A program made the position numbers and the translations under genes. From assembly GCA_035294465.1 (NCBI GenBank), contig DATGKW010000239.1, positions 1 through 15,023 of the forward strand: DNA of 15,023 nucleotides, read 5' to 3'. Below, piece by piece: positions 5,835 through 12,769 of this stretch. Source of the stretch: Paraktedonobacter sp035294465. GTDB taxonomy: Bacteria > Chloroflexota > Ktedonobacteria > Ktedonobacterales > Ktedonobacteraceae. The notes beneath the pieces were generated by a model. The model was not told the DNA's origin. It saw nothing but the letters and a program-made list of their open reading frames with translations, and did no database searches. The stretch's first letter is position 1, and the number at the start of each line of letters is the position of its first letter.

Positions 5835-6815
5835 ATGGCCCGAGGCAGTAGCTACGGAAACAAGCCCACTGAGCAGCTTACGCCGAAAACCCCACCTACA
5901 CACATCCCGCGACGAGCTACCCGTGCCATAGCAGCTATCAGGGAGGAGAGCGAGTCGGAAACGCAAGCTGAGCGCCCGCTCAGAGCCAGACGCTCAGCGG
6001 CCAGAACGACGACCGTGATCAATACGCCACCTGTACGTAACCACGAGGAAACACATCCTCAGCCCTCCAGTACCCAGGCACACTCGCTTACACGTCACCA
6101 CTCCTGGCTCCGGCTCTTGCTCTTCACAATTGGTGGCGTAGTTGTAGGCGCTATTGTGCTGGCTATCGCAGGGATGTACCTGCGTCCTCCCATTAGTGTA
6201 TCTCCAAACTACCAGGGCCAGTCCTTCCCTATTCAGCTTGGCGGCTCCTATGGCGCGTACACCACCTGGGAGAATAGCAACGGGCCAATCGCGGCTAAAA
6301 CAGCGATTCCAACCAATCCCGGCCCTTATTCAGTCGTAGGCAAGCCCACAATCAGCGCGGCTTTTATTAACGAGGTGCTCGCTACCTATCATTCGCCAAC
6401 GGCCGGCATGGGCCAGGATCTTTATAACCTCGGCATCAAATACGGGATTGATCCAGTCTATGCCCTGGCCTTCTTTATGCACGAAAGCCTCTTCGGTACG
6501 ACAGGCGAGGCGCGTGTCACTCTTTCTCTGGGCAATGAACGGTGCATTCCTGACCGCCCCTGTATCAATACCGCCGGCACCGCGTGTCAGCAAGGACAAA
6601 GCTGTTACGCCAAGATGTATAGCTGGCAGGATGGCTTTGAGCAGTGGTACAAGCTAATCCGCAATCTCTATGTGGCACAGTGGGGGTTGGTGACAGTTGA
6701 CCAGATTATTCCTGTGTACGCGCCTAGCAGCGATCATAACAACGTGGCGGGATATATTGCAGCACTCAAGCACACGGTCGATACCTGGCGCGCAGGAATT
6801 GTCGTCGTTTCTTAG
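5835..6815 (+). CDS. Membrane-anchored glucosaminidase-type cell-wall hydrolase
   Basis: A 326-residue type II membrane protein. Residues 1-90 form a Pro/Arg/Thr/Ser-rich, probably disordered cytoplasmic segment. Residues 92-116 are one hydrophobic helix. The rest is outside the membrane: a Gly/Ser/Thr/Pro linker and then, from about 172, a lysozyme-like domain of the glucosaminidase (GH73-like) family, which cuts glycan strands of peptidoglycan. Key features are the YGIDPVYALAFFMHES segment with probable catalytic Glu217 and the WQDGFEQWYKLIRNLY and YAPSSDHNN segments typical of the family. An insertion at 233-258 carries four cysteines (237, 243, 251, 257) that could form two disulphides, in keeping with an extracellular location. 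The start has a strong AGGAGGAGG. The C-terminus runs to within 14 bases of the convergent regulator gene. The exact bond cleaved cannot be told from sequence. Confidence 0.85.
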   Translation: MARGSSYGNKPTEQLTPKTPPTHIPRRATRAIAAIREESESETQAERPLRARRSAARTTTVINTPPVRNHEETHPQPSSTQAHSLTRHHSWLRLLLFTIGGVVVGAIVLAIAGMYLRPPISVSPNYQGQSFPIQLGGSYGAYTTWENSNGPIAAKTAIPTNPGPYSVVGKPTISAAFINEVLATYHSPTAGMGQDLYNLGIKYGIDPVYALAFFMHESLFGTTGEARVTLSLGNERCIPDRPCINTAGTACQQGQSCYAKMYSWQDGFEQWYKLIRNLYVAQWGLVTVDQIIPVYAPSSDHNNVAGYIAALKHTVDTWRAGIVVVS

Positions 6816-6829
6816 CCGCAGGATCTCTT

Positions 6830-8254
6830 TTACACCTTGAGCAACCCTTGTTCCAACGCTTTACTCAGCGCTTCGGTTCTGCCAGAGACGTGAAGCTTGG
6901 CGTAGATATTGGCCAGGTGAAAATTGACAGTGCGCTCACTGACAAAGAGGCGTGCTGCAATCTCTTTATTGCGCAATCCGCGCGCGAGCAGTTGCAGAAC
7001 ATCCCGCTCTCGCGCTGTGAGACTTTCGTGATAATGATTTCTGTCTGCTTCCTGCTCTCCAAAACGCGCCAGAAGGCGCGCAGCCTGCTGCGGCTGTACC
7101 AGCACTTCACCGCGCGCGACCGCACGCACCGCCCGCGCCAGTTCGTCCGGCGCAATGTCTTTTAGCACATATCCACTCGCTCCCAGGCGCAGGGCTTCAT
7201 AGAGCAGCCTTTCGTTCTCCTGGTCCACGAGCAAAAGCACGCGCACCTCCGCGTTAAGCTGACGCATCTGGCGCAGGCTCTCCAGGCTCTGGTCTTCAGG
7301 AGACCGGGTATCCATCAGCACAACGCGCGGCAGCAATTCAGCCGTTTCGCTGACCGCCTGCACACCGTCGCTGGCCTCACCAACGACCTGTAAATCTGGA
7401 TAGCTCTCCAGCAGGCGGCGCAGCCCGGCCCGCGAGACGGCCTGACCATCCACAACCAGCACACTGATCCTGGCTGGTATACTCGCCCGATCCCTCTCAT
7501 GGCTCGCGGCTGGCATAGGCAACGGTTCCGATGGTTCAGAAACCTGATAGGGTAAGCGCACCTGGATCTGAACACCCTGCTCAACACCACTGTTGACTGC
7601 CAGCGTACCGCCCAGGCTTTCCAGCATACCACGCAATCTGCGCATAGTCTGGCCGGATGGTGATCCGCTCCGTTCTACTTGCTCAGAGGCAAGAAAAACG
7701 GGCAGTGGCTCGCCCGGCTCGCCGAAAAAAAGCTGCTCTTCCTTGCCGGGCACGCCATCATCTTCGATTCCTAGCGCGATTTCCATAGGCCGGTAGTCCA
7801 AGCTCAAACGCAACCGGCGCGCTCCCTCGTGAGCCGGAACACGGGCAAGCACCTCCTGCGCGAGTCGGTAAAGCAGGCGGGTGGACTGAGCAGGCAAGGT
7901 GCGCTCCTGGCCGGAGAAACTGATACGGCTGGACAGCCCCAGCGCCTCGGCAGTCGCCTCCACGAGCTGTGAGAGCGCTTCCGCCAGCGAGGCATCCGGC
8001 AGTTCGGCCAGCAGCAGTTCGCCGCCCTGTAATTGATAGAAGATCTCGCCGGCTATCTGCTCCAGCTCGTTCAGGCCGCGCCGTAGCCCGTCCAGATCCA
8101 GCGCGGGCTGTGTTTCGCCACTGCCCCGCCCCGCCGCATGTACCAGCGCCTGCAATGTGCTGATCTGCTCCACCATCGCGCGCAATTTGCTCGCGAGTTC
8201 TGCATATTCCGTCTCGCTCTGCGCGAACGGCCAGGCAATGGCATCCGCAAGCAT
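6830..8254 (-). CDS. LuxR/NarL-type regulator fused to a degenerate kinase module
   Basis: A 474-residue protein with three parts. Residues about 55-236 align with the sensor half of NarL-type kinases: a helical region, the LLYRLAQEVLARV stretch in the place of the N box, IEDDGVPG in the place of G1, and LRGMLESLGG...QGVQIQVRLP at the end of the ATPase. The usual phospho-acceptor His motif (LHD) and the N-box Asn are missing, and G1 lacks its normal DDGxG spacing, so kinase activity is doubtful. Residues 263-380 are a receiver with probable phospho-Asp315 and Lys365, but the acidic pair is Asp269-Gly270 and the switch Thr/Ser is Val343. Residues 411-474 are an intact LuxR-type HTH. It starts 4 bases after the clpB stop, with its ribosome site inside the clpB end, so the two are probably co-transcribed and translationally coupled. 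A phosphorylation-independent stress regulator is a reasonable guess. Confidence 0.9.
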   Translation of the reverse strand: MLADAIAWPFAQSETEYAELASKLRAMVEQISTLQALVHAAGRGSGETQPALDLDGLRRGLNELEQIAGEIFYQLQGGELLLAELPDASLAEALSQLVEATAEALGLSSRISFSGQERTLPAQSTRLLYRLAQEVLARVPAHEGARRLRLSLDYRPMEIALGIEDDGVPGKEEQLFFGEPGEPLPVFLASEQVERSGSPSGQTMRRLRGMLESLGGTLAVNSGVEQGVQIQVRLPYQVSEPSEPLPMPAASHERDRASIPARISVLVVDGQAVSRAGLRRLLESYPDLQVVGEASDGVQAVSETAELLPRVVLMDTRSPEDQSLESLRQMRQLNAEVRVLLLVDQENERLLYEALRLGASGYVLKDIAPDELARAVRAVARGEVLVQPQQAARLLARFGEQEADRNHYHESLTARERDVLQLLARGLRNKEIAARLFVSERTVNFHLANIYAKLHVSGRTEALSKALEQGLLKV

Positions 8255-8258
8255 AGTT

Positions 8259-10850
8259 TTACCTCACCTTTACCGGCTCAAGGGTTAATTTTCCATTCTG
8301 CACATCTATCTCAATCGTATCACCATCGCGCACAGTACCATCCAACAAAGCGCGGGCCACGCGATTCTCCACTTCCCTCTGAATGACACGCTTCAAGGGG
8401 CGCGCGCCAAACTGGGGATCGTAGCCCTCGGTAGCCAGATAGTCCAGCGCGTTCTCGCTCAGGTGCAGCTCGATATGCCGATCCTTCAGGCGCTGACGCA
8501 GGCGATTGAGCTGGATCTCGATGATCTCCTTCATGCGAGCGCGCGTGAGCTGGCGGAAAACGATCACTTCGTCAATGCGGTTGACGAATTCCGGGCGCAG
8601 GCCCTCTTCTCGTAGACGCTGGCGAACCAGGCGCTGAATATCTTCTTCATCCATCCCATCGTACTCATGCAGCCAGCGATCACCGAGATTGCTGGTCATG
8701 ATAATCACCGTATTCTTAAAATCAACCGTGCGCCCCTGGCCGTCGGTCAGGCGCCCATCGTCTAGAATTTGCAGAAGAACGTTGAAGACCTCCGGCGCAG
8801 CCTTCTCAATTTCGTCAAAAAGGACAACACTATACGGGCGACGGCGCACCGCCTCGGTCAACTGGCCGCCCTCTTCATAGCCAACGTAGCCGGGAGGAGC
8901 ACCGATCAGGCGCGAGACGCTGTGCTTCTCCATGTACTCCGACATATCGATGCGAATCAGGGCCTGTTCGTCGTCAAAAAGGAAGCCCGCCAGAGCACGC
9001 GCCAGTTCGGTTTTGCCCACGCCAGTCGGCCCCATGAAGATGAAGCTGGCCAGCGGGCGATTGGGATCTTGCAGGCCAGCGCGCGAGCGACGAATGGCGT
9101 CTGAGACGATTTGCAGCGCGGTTTCCTGGCCGACCACGCGTTCGCGCAGGCGCTCCTCCATATGCAAAAGCTTCTGCACCTCGGCTTCCATCAGCTTAGA
9201 GACCGGGATATGCGTCCATTTGGAGACGATCTCGGCCACGTCCTCTGCATCAACCTCTTCTTTGAGCATACGCGCGCCCTTGATGCTGCTTAGTTTCGCT
9301 TCGGCCTCCTGCAATTTGCGCTGCAATTCGGGGATCGTGCCGTAGCGCAAACGGCCCTGTAACTCTAGATCGGCGCGGCGCTCGGCTTGCTCAAACTCGA
9401 CCTGGGCCTGGTCTAACTGCTGTTTGAGCTTGCGGATCTCCTCGACTGGTTCGCGCTCGCTCTCGAAGGTTAGCCGCAGGGCATGCAGTTGCTCGTTTAG
9501 ATTGGCAATCTCCTGTTCAACCTTTTGCCGGCGCTCCTGGCTGGCGGCGTCGGTCTCTTTCTTGAGCGCCTGCTGCTCAACTTGCAACTGGCGGATGCGC
9601 CGGTCCAACGCGTCAATCTCGCTGGGAGTGCTGTCCAGTTCTACACGCAGGCGGCTGGCTGCCTCGTCGATCAGGTCAATGGCCTTGTCAGGCAGGAAGC
9701 GGTCGGTAATATAGCGATGCGAAAGCATCGCCGCGGCGACCAGCGCACTATCCTGAATGCGTACACCGTGATGCACTTCGTAGCGCTGTTTCAGGCCACG
9801 CAGAATACTGATCGTATCCTCAACCGAAGGCTGATCGACCATAATCGGTTGGAAACGCCGTTCAAGGGCCGCGTCCTTCTCGATATGCTTGCGATACTCA
9901 TCCAGCGTAGTCGCGCCGATACAGTGCAACTCGCCGCGCGCGAGCATGGGCTTGAGCATGTTCGAGGCATCCATCGCGCCCTCCGCCGCGCCTGCTCCCA
10001 CGAGGGTATGTAGCTCGTCGATAAAGAGAATAATGCTGCCCTCAGCACTGGTCACTTCCTTCAACACGGCCTTGAGACGTTCTTCAAACTCGCCGCGAAA
10101 CTTTGCTCCGGCAACCAGCGCGCCCAGATCGAGCGTTATCACCCTCTTATCGGCCAGGGTCTTAGGCACATCGCCGCGAATAATACGCTGGGCCAGGCCC
10201 TCAACAATGGCTGTCTTGCCAACACCCGGTTCACCGATCAGCACGGGATTGTTCTTGGTACGCCGGCTGAGCACCTGGATCACGCGCCGGATCTCTTCAT
10301 CACGTCCAATCACAGGGTCAAGCTTGCCCTGCGCGGCCAGTTCGGTCAGATTGCGCCCATATCTCTCCAGAGCCTGATACTTCTCCTCTGGGCGTTCGTC
10401 AGTAATACGCTGCGCGCCGCGAATAGCCGTCAGCGCCTTCAGAACGTTTTCGCGCGTCAAACCTGCCGCACGCAGCACACGCTGTACCGCCTCATCGCCA
10501 ACCTTAAACGCGGCCAGCAACAGGTGCTCGACGCTCATATATTCATCCCTGAACTGGCTCATCTCCTGCCACGCCTCATCCAGCAGCCTGCGCAGGCGCG
10601 GAGAAATGGTCGGTTCGTTGCCGCCATAGACGCGTGCCATTCGATCCAGCTCAGACCTCGCCACTCGCTGAGCCGTCGTCAGGTCGCCGCCCACCTTCTG
10701 CACAATCTGCTGTGTCACTCCCCCATCCTGCTCCAGCAGAGCCACTAGGAGATGCTCAACTTCAGCCTGACTATGTTTATATTCTTTTGCCAGCTCGCCC
10801 GCCTGAACAATTGCCTCGCGAGCCTTCTCAGTCAACTTTTCCAGTTTCAT
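8259..10850 (-). CDS. clpB: ATP-dependent chaperone ClpB
   Basis: Hsp100 disaggregase, which with DnaK rescues aggregated proteins after heat or other stress. It is full length at 863 residues. In order: the N-terminal Clp repeat domain (1-145); AAA module 1 with Walker A GEPGVGKT (206-213) and Walker B ILFIDE ending at Asp278-Glu279; the coiled-coil middle domain (about 395-525), whose presence marks ClpB rather than ClpA or ClpC; AAA module 2 with GPTGVGKT (607-614) and VVLFDE (Asp679-Glu680). The pore loop of module 2 is GYVGYEEGG, and sensor 2 is in the GARPLKR segment. ATG 10850 has GAGGGAG 10 bases upstream and follows a good promoter. No CIRCE or obvious HAIR element is seen, but a palindrome overlaps the -10. 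The regulator gene follows after 4 bases. Confidence 0.98.
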   Translation of the reverse strand: MKLEKLTEKAREAIVQAGELAKEYKHSQAEVEHLLVALLEQDGGVTQQIVQKVGGDLTTAQRVARSELDRMARVYGGNEPTISPRLRRLLDEAWQEMSQFRDEYMSVEHLLLAAFKVGDEAVQRVLRAAGLTRENVLKALTAIRGAQRITDERPEEKYQALERYGRNLTELAAQGKLDPVIGRDEEIRRVIQVLSRRTKNNPVLIGEPGVGKTAIVEGLAQRIIRGDVPKTLADKRVITLDLGALVAGAKFRGEFEERLKAVLKEVTSAEGSIILFIDELHTLVGAGAAEGAMDASNMLKPMLARGELHCIGATTLDEYRKHIEKDAALERRFQPIMVDQPSVEDTISILRGLKQRYEVHHGVRIQDSALVAAAMLSHRYITDRFLPDKAIDLIDEAASRLRVELDSTPSEIDALDRRIRQLQVEQQALKKETDAASQERRQKVEQEIANLNEQLHALRLTFESEREPVEEIRKLKQQLDQAQVEFEQAERRADLELQGRLRYGTIPELQRKLQEAEAKLSSIKGARMLKEEVDAEDVAEIVSKWTHIPVSKLMEAEVQKLLHMEERLRERVVGQETALQIVSDAIRRSRAGLQDPNRPLASFIFMGPTGVGKTELARALAGFLFDDEQALIRIDMSEYMEKHSVSRLIGAPPGYVGYEEGGQLTEAVRRRPYSVVLFDEIEKAAPEVFNVLLQILDDGRLTDGQGRTVDFKNTVIIMTSNLGDRWLHEYDGMDEEDIQRLVRQRLREEGLRPEFVNRIDEVIVFRQLTRARMKEIIEIQLNRLRQRLKDRHIELHLSENALDYLATEGYDPQFGARPLKRVIQREVENRVARALLDGTVRDGDTIEIDVQNGKLTLEPVKVR

Positions 10851-10887
10851 ACCGGTCGTTCTCCCTCAAAAGGTTCGTTTTTCTGGC

Positions 10888-10919
10888 CATAGTATATCAC
10901 TATGAGTCAGATATTGCAA
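10888..10919 (-). promoter_or_regulatory. clpB promoter with palindrome over the -10
   Basis: On the minus strand TTGCAA (10914-10919), a 17-base spacer and TATACT (10891-10896), with TGA directly before the -10, form a strong promoter. The perfect inverted repeat CATAGT-N5-ACTATG (10888-10904) covers the -10, a position where a bound repressor would block RNA polymerase. Three TGAGT words (plus strand at 10903, 10927 and 10931) lie in and just upstream of it. HspR sites contain related TGAGT/ACTCA words but in a different arrangement. Confidence 0.7.
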
Positions 10920-10992
10920 GAAAATTTGAGTGAGTTATTATCAACATTTTTCATTGCCCCTGGGAACGATAATATGGCCTCTTGACAGGCTG

Positions 10993-11001
10993 TGGTACAC
11001 T
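10993..11001 (+). promoter_or_regulatory. Possible promoter of tRNA-Thr
   Basis: TGG-TACACT resembles an extended -10 and lies 41 bases before the tRNA. A perfect TTGACA at 10982-10987 is only 8 bases before it, too close to work as its -35, and no good -10 sits 16-18 bases after that TTGACA. The call is therefore weak. Confidence 0.3.
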
Positions 11002-11042
11002 GTGAGCGTTACAAATATTCTTTTTATGCGTTTTATTGGCAA

Positions 11043-11114
11043 GCCGGTGTAGCTCAGGGGTAGAGCAGCGGTTTTGTAAACCGCCGGCCGGGGGTTCGAA
11101 TCCCTTCACCGGCT
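11043..11114 (+). tRNA. tRNA-Thr, anticodon UGU
   Basis: A complete 72-base cloverleaf. The acceptor stem GCCGGTG (11043-11049) pairs with CACCGGC (11107-11113). The D arm is GCTC/GAGC. The anticodon stem GCGGT/ACCGC is perfect, with loop TTTGTAA and anticodon TGT, which reads ACA and by wobble other Thr codons. The T arm closes with two G-U pairs at its base. The discriminator is T and CCA is not encoded. It lies on the opposite strand to clpB and the zinc-ribbon gene around it. Confidence 0.97.
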
Positions 11115-11161
11115 CTTTCATGGAGGCTTTCTCAACACTGCCCATCAGTATGTGCATATCA

Positions 11162-11238
11162 AGAATAGATACACCGTTGCTCAACGAATTCTCTTCGAGG
11201 AGAGAAAGGCAAACGGTTATATCTATTCTGGCGTTTTT
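11162..11238 (+). terminator. Large branched inverted repeat ending in a T-run
   Basis: The outer arms AGAATAGATA (11162-11171) and TATCTATTCT (11220-11229) are perfect. Next come ACCGTT (11173-11178) with AACGGT (11212-11217), and inside a separate hairpin TTCTCT-TCGAGG-AGAGAA (11189-11206). GGCGTTTTT (11230-11238) follows, so it can act as a terminator for tRNA-Thr. It is much larger than a normal terminator and starts 47 bases after the tRNA. The convergent zinc-ribbon gene ends 24 bases further on. Confidence 0.55.
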
Positions 11239-11262
11239 AGATCCGTTCGTAACCCCACTCGC

Positions 11263-11976
11263 TTACCGATCATAATACAAAATCCGCCCACAATTGCTGC
11301 ATGTTTGCAGCTCTGAGCTGATGCGGACATGCTGGAGTTCGCTGGGGGTCAGGATGACGCGGCACCACTGGCAGGAGTTCTGCTCGACCTTCGAGACAAC
11401 GCGGCCCTGCTTGGTTTTCCGCATGCTTTCATAGCGTTTGAGCAATTGCTCATCTAGCCTGGCAGCCTGCTCTGCTCGTTTCATACGCAGTTCTTGCAAC
11501 TTTATCTCCAGTTGCTTCTGCCGCGCAATTCCGGCAGCATTTGATTCCTCCCAGGCTTGTTCGGCCTCGCTGACTGCTCGCATTTTCGCCTCAGCCGTTG
11601 CACGCAGCGATTCTGTGGCTTCCATCATCTCCAGGGCGGTTTCTTCCTGGCGGGCCTGCTGCGCTCGCAGATGCTGAATTTCCTGCTGGAGCGCAGATAG
11701 CTCTTTCGCGCTGACAACACTTCCGTTGTACAGGCGCTGCTCCTGCTGTTTCAGGCGCTGCTCTATCTCTTGCAGGGCCCACTCGGCATCTTTCTGCGCC
11801 TGCATACCACTTGCCAACTGTTGCTGAGCGACAGTTTGTTCTGTGCGCAATCTCTTCAAACTGGAGGTGCTTTGCAGCGAACTGGCCAGCGCCTGTTGCT
11901 CAACTACCAGACGGTCTATTTCGAGGTCAAGCTGCTGCAACTGGAAGAGGGCTGCTGCTATATGTGTCGTGCTCAT
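11263..11976 (-). CDS. Coiled-coil C4-type zinc-ribbon protein (DUF164/CT398 type)
   Basis: A 237-residue protein. Residues 5-185 are a long antiparallel coiled coil rich in Gln, Glu, Leu and Arg. The conserved hairpin segment RLYNGSVVSAKELSALQQEI lies near residues 81-100. Residues 186-237 form a zinc ribbon with Cys202-x2-Cys205 and Cys226-x2-Cys229, followed by the usual GRILYYDR end. This is the family described as C4-type zinc-ribbon or CT398-like hook proteins. They are widespread in bacteria, are often encoded beside Nif3/YqfO-like genes, and have no firmly established biochemical role. No Nif3-like gene is visible here. ATG 11976 is preceded by AAAGGAG at a longish 13 bases. A promoter candidate lies about 60 bases upstream. 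It is distinct from the membrane zinc-ribbon protein at 4613-5188, although both carry treble CxxC motifs. Confidence 0.93.
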   Translation of the reverse strand: MSTTHIAAALFQLQQLDLEIDRLVVEQQALASSLQSTSSLKRLRTEQTVAQQQLASGMQAQKDAEWALQEIEQRLKQQEQRLYNGSVVSAKELSALQQEIQHLRAQQARQEETALEMMEATESLRATAEAKMRAVSEAEQAWEESNAAGIARQKQLEIKLQELRMKRAEQAARLDEQLLKRYESMRKTKQGRVVSKVEQNSCQWCRVILTPSELQHVRISSELQTCSNCGRILYYDR

Positions 11977-12032
11977 GAACCAGACTGCACTCCTTTCCGA
12001 GCTTTCGGCGTAGCTTTTCTAGGGTTGATCTT

Positions 12033-12062
12033 ATTGTATTATTTATGCCATTCTAACGGCAA
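12033..12062 (-). promoter_or_regulatory. Probable promoter of the coiled-coil zinc-ribbon gene
   Basis: On the minus strand TTGCCG (12057-12062), an 18-base spacer and TACAAT (12033-12038) give a usable promoter, with a leader of about 50 bases to ATG 11976. Confidence 0.4.
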
Positions 12063-12136
12063 GAGTTTTATCCAATCTCATCCTCCTTAACAGCTATTTT
12101 GTGTTTTGATAATTTTTCCTTAATCAGAATCAGCTA

Positions 12137-12145
12137 TGCTAAAAT
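12137..12145 (+). promoter_or_regulatory. Probable extended -10 promoter of the cupin gene
   Basis: TGC-TAAAAT, 80 bases before the cupin ATG, in an AT-rich stretch and with no clear -35. Confidence 0.35.
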
Positions 12146-12224
12146 GTACTAAACCTCCTTCGCGGGTTACTCAGGAAGTGCCTGCTGCCTTCCTGGCCCG
12201 ATAAACGAGAAATGGAAGCGCAAT

Positions 12225-12575
12225 ATGATACAAATAGTAATAGTTCGCTGGTCAGAAACAACCCCGCCGGAAGAGCCAGAGTTGCGCCGGCGCATGCAGC
12301 AAGAGGGTTTGTCCCCCTATAGCTGGTCCAACGCTCCTGGCGATACATATGCCGTGCATAGCCATAGCTACGAGAAGGTGCTCTATTGTGTGCGCGGCTC
12401 GATTCGCTTTGTGCTGCCCGATCAGCCTGGCCCGGAACAGAACATTGATCTCGCGCCTGGCGATTGTATGATTCTGCCGCCCGGCATACGCCATAGCGCC
12501 TTTGTTGGTCCGCAGGGCGTCCTCTGCCTGGAGGCCACACGCCAGGCGAGCAACACCTCAGACCCTCAGAGATAA
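12225..12575 (+). CDS. Small single-domain cupin protein
   Basis: A 116-residue protein that is one cupin beta-barrel. Motif 1 is HSHSYEKVLYCVRG, with His45, His47 and Glu50 as likely metal ligands. Motif 2 is GDCMILPPGIRH (79-90), with His90 as the fourth ligand. The HxHxYxK form of motif 1 is common in small stand-alone cupins of unknown substrate. No second domain, HTH or signal peptide is visible. Small cupins serve as metal-dependent enzymes or sugar and small-molecule binding proteins, and sequence alone does not choose between these. The ribosome site (GGAAG, 7 bases before ATG) is modest. It is followed after 194 bases by the SDR gene, which has its own promoter, so the two need not be one operon. 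Confidence 0.87.
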   Translation: MIQIVIVRWSETTPPEEPELRRRMQQEGLSPYSWSNAPGDTYAVHSHSYEKVLYCVRGSIRFVLPDQPGPEQNIDLAPGDCMILPPGIRHSAFVGPQGVLCLEATRQASNTSDPQR

Positions 12576-12606
12576 GCTCGCCTTTGCCAGACATCACCCC
12601 CTTGTG

Positions 12607-12615
12607 TGATATACT
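12607..12615 (+). promoter_or_regulatory. Extended -10 promoter of the SDR gene
   Basis: TGA-TATACT is identical to the clpB -10 region. TTGCCA lies 20 bases upstream (12584-12589), which is too far for a normal -35. Predicted leader about 150 bases. Confidence 0.5.
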
Positions 12616-12764
12616 GAAATCCGTTAATGGGCGGCCACAGGAGGTCGCTCCTTATCAGACTATGTATTTCAGGCAGCACGGAGTACAGCGGCACTGCTTG
12701 CTTACGCCGCTTCGGTCTATCCACGACGCGAGCAAGCAGCATCGTTGAAGCTGCCTCTGGAGGG
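12614..12764 (+). promoter_or_regulatory. Structured 5' leader of the SDR gene (candidate cis-regulatory RNA)
   Basis: Four complementary pairs fill the leader. P1: CTGAAAT (12614-12620) with ATTTCAG (12666-12672). P2, inside P1: AGGAG-GTCG-CTCCT (12639-12652). P3: AGGCAGC (12671-12677) with GCTGCCT (12750-12756). P4, inside P3: CTGCTTGCT (12694-12702) with AGCAAGCAG (12731-12739). P1 and P3 share two bases, so they compete slightly or stack end to end. P3 closes 2 bases before the ribosome site GGAGGG (12759-12764). It matches no riboswitch class I can recognise; in particular there is no T-box sequence. The start of P1 overlaps the -10, so P1 forms only if transcription starts unusually early, and P3/P4 are the firmer part. 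Confidence 0.45.
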
Positions 12765-12769
12765 AACAC

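Noticed and set aside
10851..10940. CIRCE element before clpB
   Set aside because: No TTAGCACTC/GAGTGCTAA arms are present. The only palindrome is CATAGT-N5-ACTATG.
12600..12769. T-box or other known riboswitch before the SDR gene
   Set aside because: The conserved T-box bulge sequence and specifier-loop layout are absent, and I see no match to purine, SAM, FMN or TPP cores.
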